This document shows, piece by piece, positions 46,168 to 50,906 of a DNA stretch of 50,906 bases. Under the pieces are notes generated by a model, which saw only the letters and a list, made by a program, of their open reading frames with translations, did not search any database and was not told where the DNA came from. Positions within the stretch are counted from its first letter, which is position 1. Each line of letters opens with the position of its first letter. The position numbers and the translations under genes are program-made. Origin of the DNA: RZZS01 sp964498755 (GTDB lineage: Bacteria > Pseudomonadota > Alphaproteobacteria > Micavibrionales > Micavibrionaceae); the NCBI GenBank assembly GCA_964498755.1, contig CAZCIB010000014.1, forward strand, positions 1-50,906. The letters are read 5' to 3'.

Positions 46168-47319
46168 TTATCTGATATAGAGGTGAACCTCATTCGACTG
46201 CGCGTCCTGACTGGCCGTGTAGGACAGGTCAATGCGCTCCAGCTCCAGCCCCATTTGCGTCAGGGTGCGCAACACTTTTTCGGCGTTACGGCGGGCTTTC
46301 GTGCTTTCAATCGCGGTCTGCGCGGCGTTGCCGCCTGTCGGGTGCACGGCCACCAGCTCAAAGCGCGCCGCTGGAAAACGCTCAAGCGCTTCATTGACGG
46401 CGATGTAAACGGGCTGCTCGTATTCGACCGTTGGCTTGTTGAAGCGGATTTTTACAAGCGGACGCGGCGCAGGCGGCTTGGCCATTTCCAGCTCTCCGGG
46501 CGTGAAGCTGGCAAGCGCAATGCCGGAGAAAGGCCGGTTCGACAGGCTTTTGCCGTACAGATCGCCTTGCGAGACGGCGAGTGAGAGCGTGCGGATATTG
46601 CCGCGCTCCGATGTCAGGTAGGCGGCCGCGCGGGAAATATCGTCATTGACGTTGTTGGTAAGACGGTCAATCACGACCAGCGTATTGTTGACGGCGTCCT
46701 CAAGCTCGGCAAGACGCACGTGATCCTCTTCCACCGCGCCGGAGAGGTTATAGGAGGCGCGCACGGACTCGAGCATGAAATTCGCCATGGACGCGACGCG
46801 CGAAATTTCGACGGCAAGCTCGTTGAGGCGCGCGACCGTCCCGGCAAGATTTTCGAGATTGTTCTGGGCTATCGCAAGTCGTTGCACAAGGCGCGGGTTG
46901 CCCGGCGTCGTACCGGACTGGAGCTGCGTGCTGATCGTGCCGACATTGGCGTAATATTCGGCGGCGATGGCTTCGGACTGGCTTTGAAGCATCATAAGCG
47001 TTTCCGACAGACCGGACACCTGGCTCTGCAGATCGAACAACTCGTTCCTGAGCTGGGCGACCTTGCGCCCGACGACCGTTTCAAGATTGTCGTAGTAATT
47101 CGGACCTGTCAGTTGATCCGGCGTGATTTGCGGCGCGACCCTTGGCGTGTTGTAAACGCGCGAATGCAGATCGCCGGGCAGCGGATCGTTCGTAATGATG
47201 AGGGCGGGCTGGCCGCCTTGCGCCTGCGCGCCGCCGGGCAGGGCGGTCCACGCCGCAAGGCCGAGAACGAGCGCGCCCGTCAATGCCGTTGTTCTGGAGA
47301 GTTTTGTGCTCGGAGTCAT
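46168..47319 (-). CDS. Exported OmpA-like C-terminal domain protein
   Basis: A 383-residue exported protein. The signal peptide ends at GGAQA-Q (about residue 34). Residues 75-265 are a long helical region rich in Leu, Asn and Gln (LRNELFDLQSQVSGLSETLMMLQSQSEAIA) that should form a coiled coil. Residues 290-383 resemble an OmpA/MotB peptidoglycan-binding domain: VKIRFNKPTVEYEQPVYIAVNEALERFPAARFELVAVHPTGG, then ARRNAEKVLRTLTQMGLELERIDL. The domain may anchor the adaptor encoded next to it to the cell wall. The domain call is from pattern and moderately sure. Confidence 0.82.
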   Translation of the reverse strand: MTPSTKLSRTTALTGALVLGLAAWTALPGGAQAQGGQPALIITNDPLPGDLHSRVYNTPRVAPQITPDQLTGPNYYDNLETVVGRKVAQLRNELFDLQSQVSGLSETLMMLQSQSEAIAAEYYANVGTISTQLQSGTTPGNPRLVQRLAIAQNNLENLAGTVARLNELAVEISRVASMANFMLESVRASYNLSGAVEEDHVRLAELEDAVNNTLVVIDRLTNNVNDDISRAAAYLTSERGNIRTLSLAVSQGDLYGKSLSNRPFSGIALASFTPGELEMAKPPAPRPLVKIRFNKPTVEYEQPVYIAVNEALERFPAARFELVAVHPTGGNAAQTAIESTKARRNAEKVLRTLTQMGLELERIDLSYTASQDAQSNEVHLYIR

Positions 47320-47515
47320 GCGCTTAAGCTTTCTATATTCGTCAGTCAGTCACGTACGTTCGTTATTAATGATATAAACAAGGGCGAGAGCAGAATCGAT
47401 TCCCGCTTACATATTAACCCTTTCCGTTAATCTCGAAAATCCCTTTTATCGCAGGCTCTGTCAAGATGCCTTTCGGCGTTCCCTTGATCCTGAACAGATT
47501 TATTGCTTATAAAAC

Positions 47516-47544
47516 TTGCAATCGCGCCGAATTTAACGTAGCTT
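47516..47544 (+). promoter_or_regulatory. Putative promoter of tRNA-Arg (ACG)
   Basis: TTGCAA (47516-47521) and TAGCTT (47539-47544) are separated by 17 bases, 24 bases before the tRNA. The -10 is weak; the spacing is ideal. Confidence 0.4.
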
Positions 47545-47568
47545 CCCAACTTCGAAAACAGAAATCGC

Positions 47569-47645
<77 letters not shown>

Positions 47646-47686
47646 TTCTTTTTTGTGAATGAACGGTCGGTTTCTCAAGGGCTCCC

Positions 47687-48100
47687 ATGCAAAAGCTTCA
47701 GACGATTTTAAACGTGACGGTCATCGCCTCGCAGTCGACGCATATTTTATGCTGCGGCCTGCCGCTGCTGGTCAGCCTGGCGGGGCTTGTGTCCGGGCTC
47801 GGGCTTACGGCGCTGCTGCCGCCGGGGTTTGAGGCGTTTCACGATAAAATCCATTATTACGAATTGCCGATCCTTGCCGTGTCCGGCGTTATTCTGGCGT
47901 TAGGCTGGGTCCTGCACGTCATCAGCATGCGCCTCGACTGCCGCGAAACGGCGGGTTGTCATCATGAGCCCTGCGCGCCGAAGAAGAAAAGCTCTTTTGC
48001 GCTGCTGGTCGCGGCGAGTCTTTTGTTCGCGGTCAACGCGATGTTTTTCCTGTGGCATCACGGGGTTCACGAGCATGCGCACGCGCATGTTCATCTCTAA
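47687..48100 (+). CDS. MerC-like small membrane protein
   Basis: A 137-residue protein with three or four membrane segments (about 12-45, 58-80, 102-122). A Cys pair lies in the first segment (THILCCGLP), a further Cys/His group follows (CRETAGCHHEPCAPKK), and the end is His-rich (WHHGVHEHAHAHVHL). This resembles MerC-type membrane proteins, which move mercury or other soft metals, and the His tail suggests metal binding. No merR, merA or other metal gene is near. It lies between two tRNA genes. The metal role is inferred from residues only. Confidence 0.7.
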   Translation: MQKLQTILNVTVIASQSTHILCCGLPLLVSLAGLVSGLGLTALLPPGFEAFHDKIHYYELPILAVSGVILALGWVLHVISMRLDCRETAGCHHEPCAPKKKSSFALLVAASLLFAVNAMFFLWHHGVHEHAHAHVHL

Positions 48101-48129
48101 AGTTTTGCGCGCGGGGCCCACAGGCAGGC

Positions 48130-48159
48130 TTGACAACGCCCGCCGATCCAAGGCATAAG
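48130..48159 (+). promoter_or_regulatory. Putative promoter of tRNA-Asn
   Basis: A perfect -35 box TTGACA (48130-48135) is followed 18 bases later by CATAAG (48154-48159), about 20 bases before the tRNA. The -10 is weak but the position is right. Confidence 0.55.
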
Positions 48160-48179
48160 ACATGGATTATCCGCGCTGT

Positions 48180-48254
48180 TCCCCGGTAGCTCAGCGGTAG
48201 AGCAATCGGCTGTTAACCGATCGGTCGCTGGTTCGAATCCGGCCCGGGGAGCCA
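48180..48254 (+). tRNA. tRNA-Asn (GTT)
   Basis: A 75-base cloverleaf with encoded CCA. The acceptor stem pairs TCCCCGG with CCGGGGA, the anticodon loop CTGTTAA contains GTT, and the T-arm has GGTTCGAATCC. Its 3' end faces the integrase gene 164 bases away, so it is the probable integration site of the element. Confidence 0.97.
48230..48254 (+). other. Candidate att site in the tRNA-Asn 3' end
   Basis: P4-type integrases usually recombine at the 3' end of tRNA genes, leaving the tRNA intact at one end of the island. The T-arm and acceptor 3' strand here are the likely core. I see no second copy inside the window, as expected if the far end of the element lies beyond position 50906. Confidence 0.5.
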
Positions 48255-48417
48255 TTTTTTGTCTGTTGCAATCCCACAAAATCCGAAATACCTTTGTTTT
48301 TGCCGACTTACAGACGCTCATGCGTCCAAAGTCGTCCAATAAAACTTTTCAAAATCCAGCCCGTTTTCCGGTTCTTTTTCCGGTGCCGGGCTGATTTGAG
48401 AAAGCAGGTACCGGAAA

Positions 48418-49665
48418 ATGAATTTCAAAATGCTCACGCACCTTGCGTACAAAAACGCCCCCATTCATGACAAAAGCTACCGCATGCCCTGCGGAAAGGG
48501 ACTTTATCTGTATGTCATGCCCACGGGAGGTAAAAGCTGGCGCTACGATTACAAGCTCAAGACGGACGATGGAAAATACAAGTCCTGCTCATACGTCTAT
48601 GGACTCTTTCCTGAAATCGGTGTGGCGGAAATTCAGGAGTTGCACACGCAGGCGCATAAACTCGTATCCGCCGGCATCGACCCGAACGAGTACCGGAAAG
48701 AGCAGGAACGCACCCAGAGGCAGGAGCGCGCCTACACCTTTGAGGTCCTGGCCTTCGAATGGCTTGACAAGCGCCGGAGCGAGGTCAAAGCCAAGACGCT
48801 CTCCGATATTGAAAAGCGCCTGCACTCCGATGTCCTGCCGGAAATTGGTTCTTTGCCCATGGGCAAAATCAGGGAAGCCGACCTGCTGGAAATGATTAAG
48901 AAGATCGAGGGACGCGGCGCCTATGAAATGGCGAATCGCGCCCGCCAGTATTGCAGCCAGATTCTCCGCTACGGTATGGCGATTGGCAAAGCGGAACGCG
49001 ATTACACAACGACCATTTCCGACGCCCTGGCCGTTCACCGCGTCCGGCACCAGCCCGCGCTGGAGCCGAGAGATATCCCCGACTTTCTATCCGCGCTGGA
49101 GCGTAACGAGGCGCGCCTTTTCCCGCAAACCCGCCATGCGCTCAAAATGCTGATGCTCACCTTTGTCAGGCCGATTGAACTGGCCGCCGCCGAATGGTCG
49201 GAGTTTGATTTTGCGGACAAACGCTGGATCATCCCCGCCGCCAAGATGAAAATGGGCTTCGACCATATCGTTCCGCTGGCCCCCCAGACGCTGGGCATTC
49301 TCCACGAACTGCGGAAGACCAACGGCAACCGGCAATATGTTTTTGTCAAGCAGACAAACCCCAGAGACCATATGAGCCGCGACACATTATCGAAAGCTGT
49401 CCGCGCCCTCGGCTTTCAGGGCCAGCATACGGCGCACGGCTTCCGCGCCCTGGCCCGCACCGCCATCCGGGAAAAGCTGAACTATGACAGCGAAATCATA
49501 GAACGCCAGCTCGCCCACGCCCCGAATACCAGTTTAGGCCGCGCCTACGACCGCACACAGTTCATAGACCAGCGCACCGTCATGATGCAGGACTGGGCGA
49601 ACTATCTGGACGCTATTGCACAAGACCGGACGGTTATAGCCGGTAAGTTCGGGAAAGGCGCATAA
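48418..49665 (+). CDS. int: P4-type tyrosine integrase
   Basis: A 415-residue tyrosine recombinase. The N-terminal arm-binding domain (DUF4102-like) has CGKGLYLYVMPTGGKSWRYDYK and YVYGLFPEIGVAEIQE. The core-binding helix bundle spans about 105-200. Catalytic residues: Arg251 (LTFVRPIEL), Lys in PAAKMKMG, His340 and Arg343 (HGFRALART), His367 and nucleophile Tyr378 (GRAYDRTQF). All key residues are present, so it is probably active. Its place next to a tRNA gene and an AlpA-like regulator marks the start of an integrated element. Confidence 0.96.
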   Translation: MNFKMLTHLAYKNAPIHDKSYRMPCGKGLYLYVMPTGGKSWRYDYKLKTDDGKYKSCSYVYGLFPEIGVAEIQELHTQAHKLVSAGIDPNEYRKEQERTQRQERAYTFEVLAFEWLDKRRSEVKAKTLSDIEKRLHSDVLPEIGSLPMGKIREADLLEMIKKIEGRGAYEMANRARQYCSQILRYGMAIGKAERDYTTTISDALAVHRVRHQPALEPRDIPDFLSALERNEARLFPQTRHALKMLMLTFVRPIELAAAEWSEFDFADKRWIIPAAKMKMGFDHIVPLAPQTLGILHELRKTNGNRQYVFVKQTNPRDHMSRDTLSKAVRALGFQGQHTAHGFRALARTAIREKLNYDSEIIERQLAHAPNTSLGRAYDRTQFIDQRTVMMQDWANYLDAIAQDRTVIAGKFGKGA

Positions 49666-50120
49666 TCCGCAGCGCAGGGGTTGTGCACGAGTATCCCCGC
49701 GTTCGGTCTCATGCAGCTTTCATGCGGCGTAAGCGCAGATGGTCGCGCAATCTCCAAAGTGCCTCCACGTAAGGCAAGATAAAAAACCGCTCTCTGGGGA
49801 GCGCTATCCCTTTGTCTGCACATCGTTTTTTAGGAGGCTGGAGATTTCGTTCGAGGGACGGGCAACTTAACCCGTTGTTTTGCCGTGTTTTTACCGGAGA
49901 CTGACCCAAAAACCTGTGGGTAGGCGGCAAGCGGGCCGGAAAGGAAGCGCGGCAGTACAGGCAGGAGCCAATATCAGCCTGTTCCAGAAGAAAAACAAGC
50001 CCGGTTTTCGGAAACACGCACTCAGGCGCAAACCATCGTACATAACGGCCATAAGAGGATTTCCCGGCCCGTCCTATCATGAGGAAAAGTTTCCGAAACG
50101 AAGGGAAAGGCGGCCAACCA
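49666..50120. other. Non-coding region between int and alpA
   Basis: A 455-base region without a gene I can support. Open frames exist on both strands (for example 49709-50236 minus and 49880-50461 plus), but their translations look like chance: Arg/Pro-rich, no motifs, no ribosome binding site. It contains one strong minus-strand terminator at 49781-49803, which implies a minus-strand transcript, perhaps an antisense RNA or a short coding gene. Confidence 0.5.
49781..49803 (-). terminator. Minus-strand Rho-independent terminator
   Basis: Read on the minus strand, CGCTC and GAGCG pair around a 6-base loop and are followed by GG and six T. No annotated minus-strand gene lies directly upstream, so it points to an unrecognised transcript between 49804 and about 50120. 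Confidence 0.65.
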
Positions 50121-50399
50121 ATGAACCACAACTCAAACACAACCAGCAAAAAAGACCCGGTTCTGGCCGACCTTCCCCTTTTCTCTACCGCCAAAACCCC
50201 GCCCGCGCTCAAAATTCTGCGTCTCCCCGAAGTCATCGCCCGCGTCGGATTGAAACGCGCCTCGATTTACCATCATATCAGCGAGGGCAATTTCCCCAAA
50301 CCCGTCCCCCTCGGCCCCCGCGCCGTCGGCTGGCTCGACCACGAAATCGATGTCTGGCTCCGCCAGCGTGTGGAAGCGCGGGACTGTGGAGAACGATAA
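50121..50399 (+). CDS. alpA: AlpA-family excisionase/regulator
   Basis: A 92-residue MerR-like winged-helix protein. After a disordered start (MNHNSNTTSKKD), the DNA-binding region is KILRLPEVIARVGLKRASIYHHISEGNFPKPVPLGPRAVGWLDHEIDVWLRQRVEAR, the AlpA pattern of first helix, SIYxxIxxGxFPxPxxLGxRxVxW and a last helix. AlpA regulators control integrase expression and excision of P4-like islands. The ATG at 50121 is followed by the conserved part; AAGG lies 13-16 bases upstream. Confidence 0.88.
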   Translation: MNHNSNTTSKKDPVLADLPLFSTAKTPPALKILRLPEVIARVGLKRASIYHHISEGNFPKPVPLGPRAVGWLDHEIDVWLRQRVEARDCGER

Positions 50400-50481
50400 G
50401 GACAGGCCAATACAGATATCTGGGAATTAAATGCAGATGGTTCCTTTATAAACCGCAATAAGCGATGTAGTAATTGTCCTC

Positions 50482-50556
50482 ATGGAAATACCCGTAATCG
50501 ACATATTCGCTGGTCCTGGGGGCTTGGGCGAGGGATTTTGCAGCGCAAGTGGCTCA
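50482..50556 (+). pseudogene. DNA cytosine methyltransferase, 5' fragment
   Basis: The first 25 codons read MEIPVIDIFAGPGGLGEGF and on to SASGS. This is the N-terminal SAM-binding motif I (D-x-FAGPGGLGEGF) of 5-cytosine DNA methyltransferases, usually part of a restriction-modification system. After about 50556 the frame runs into an insertion sequence, so only the start of the gene remains here. The rest may follow beyond the window on the other side of the insertion. Confidence 0.75.
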
Positions 50557-50906
50557 TGTGGTCAATCCCCATTTAGGAGTCCAGTTGTAAAGTTAGGGTT
50601 CAGCGGTTTTGTTGTCATGAAAGAAGGGGTGGGCGGAGCGACCGCCACGAGTCCGGCGCAGCCCGCCCCTTCTTTCATGTCGGCAAGGGGCGCAGGCGGC
50701 TTGTATCCGAGCGAAGTGTGCGGGCGGATATGATTGTACAGCCAGCGCCATTGCGCCGTGAGCGCTTTTGCCTCTTCAAGGCTGTGGAAGACTTCGCGGT
50801 TCAGGAACTCGTCCCGGAAGCGTCCGTTGAAACTCTCGTTATAACCGTTCTCCCAAGGGCTGCCCGGCTCAATGTATAGCGTTTGGACCTTCATATCTTT
50901 CAGCCA
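50557..50906 (-). mobile_element. IS3-family insertion sequence, partial
   Basis: The right end of an IS3-family element. It begins near 50557 (TGTGGTCAATCCCCATTTAGG is split from the methyltransferase frame here) and continues past the window end. It encodes the transposase below and contains a strong internal hairpin (arms 50616-50633 and 50662-50679). The exact boundary cannot be fixed without the other end or a copy elsewhere. Confidence 0.8.
50562..50906 (-). CDS. IS3-family transposase (OrfB), C-terminal part
   Basis: The last 114 codons of an IS3-type DDE transposase, cut by the window edge. It reads WLKDMKVQTLYIEPGSPWENGYNESFNG, with the third catalytic acid (Glu in ENGYNESFN), then RFRDEFLNREVFHSLEEAKALTAQWRWLYNHIRPHTSLGYKPPAP, all diagnostic of the family. 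The tail (about 35 residues) is Ala/Pro/Thr-rich and is encoded across the internal hairpin. The frame is open throughout what is visible, so the element may be intact. Confidence 0.93.
   Translation of the reverse strand, partial: WLKDMKVQTLYIEPGSPWENGYNESFNGRFRDEFLNREVFHSLEEAKALTAQWRWLYNHIRPHTSLGYKPPAPLADMKEGAGCAGLVAVAPPTPSFMTTKPLNPNFTTGLLNGD

Noticed and set aside
49880..50461. 193-codon plus-strand frame overlapping alpA
   Set aside because: Out of frame with the recognisable AlpA domain, Arg/Pro-rich, no ribosome binding site.

Overview
This 50.9 kb window is chromosomal DNA from an alphaproteobacterium, by inference from gene content, moderately GC-rich. The main evidence is popZ beside valS, a tolC and pcm pair, zapA followed by 6S RNA and ygfA, yebC overlapping ruvC, a class II DAHP synthase, an olsB-olsA ornithine lipid operon, DUF3126, and tRNA promoters with TTGAC-type -35 boxes. 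I cannot name the genus. A little-studied Rhodospirillales- or Micavibrio-like lineage would fit, but that is a guess.

Layout. Positions 1-3.9 kb carry the envelope lipid-bridge genes ydbH, ynbE and ydbL, split by a gene of unknown function on the other strand. Positions 3.9-9.5 kb carry valS, popZ, tolC and pcm. A tRNA-Cys, a small membrane protein, a possible 18-codon mini-gene with its own terminator, and a periplasmic OB-fold protein follow. Positions 11-17.6 kb hold central carbon genes (fbaA, gap, tkt) without pgk, with a putative metalloprotease and an AT-richer unknown gene between fbaA and gap. Positions 17.8-20.5 kb hold a ZapA-associated small protein, zapA, 6S RNA, ygfA and ymdB. 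Then come an unknown gene with a response regulator, glgX, yebC-ruvC, an unknown gene and rpsD.

From 33.6 kb down to 27.6 kb, five tightly packed minus-strand genes form an apparent operon: aroG (class II), gltX, cimA, an alpha/beta hydrolase and a TrmJ-like methyltransferase. At 33.8 kb is a protein with the metal-binding signature of class I cyclic-nucleotide phosphodiesterases. From 44.1 kb down to 35.0 kb is a long minus-strand envelope run: olsB, olsA, DUF3126, three exported unknown proteins (two of them cysteine-rich paralogues), waaA, lpxK, lpxL and gor. A protein tyrosine phosphatase, three tRNAs (Arg-CCT, Arg-ACG, Asn-GTT), an adaptor protein, an OmpA-like protein and a MerC-like protein follow. 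After tRNA-Asn the window enters an integrated element: a P4-type integrase, an AlpA-like regulator, the first codons of a DNA cytosine methyltransferase, and an IS3-family element that interrupts it and runs off the end.

The most unusual theme is the density of small repeats between and inside genes. There are short tandem repeats with a 7-base period in several unrelated sequences; these repeatedly contain or touch the stop codons of flanking genes, and one occupies the leader just before the yebC start. There are also several families of palindromic or terminal-inverted-repeat elements of about 70-200 bp. One palindromic element is inserted in frame in the TrmJ-like gene and adds about 38 residues, much like the palindromic elements known from Rickettsia. 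Together these look like an active load of small, non-autonomous repeats that prefers gene ends.
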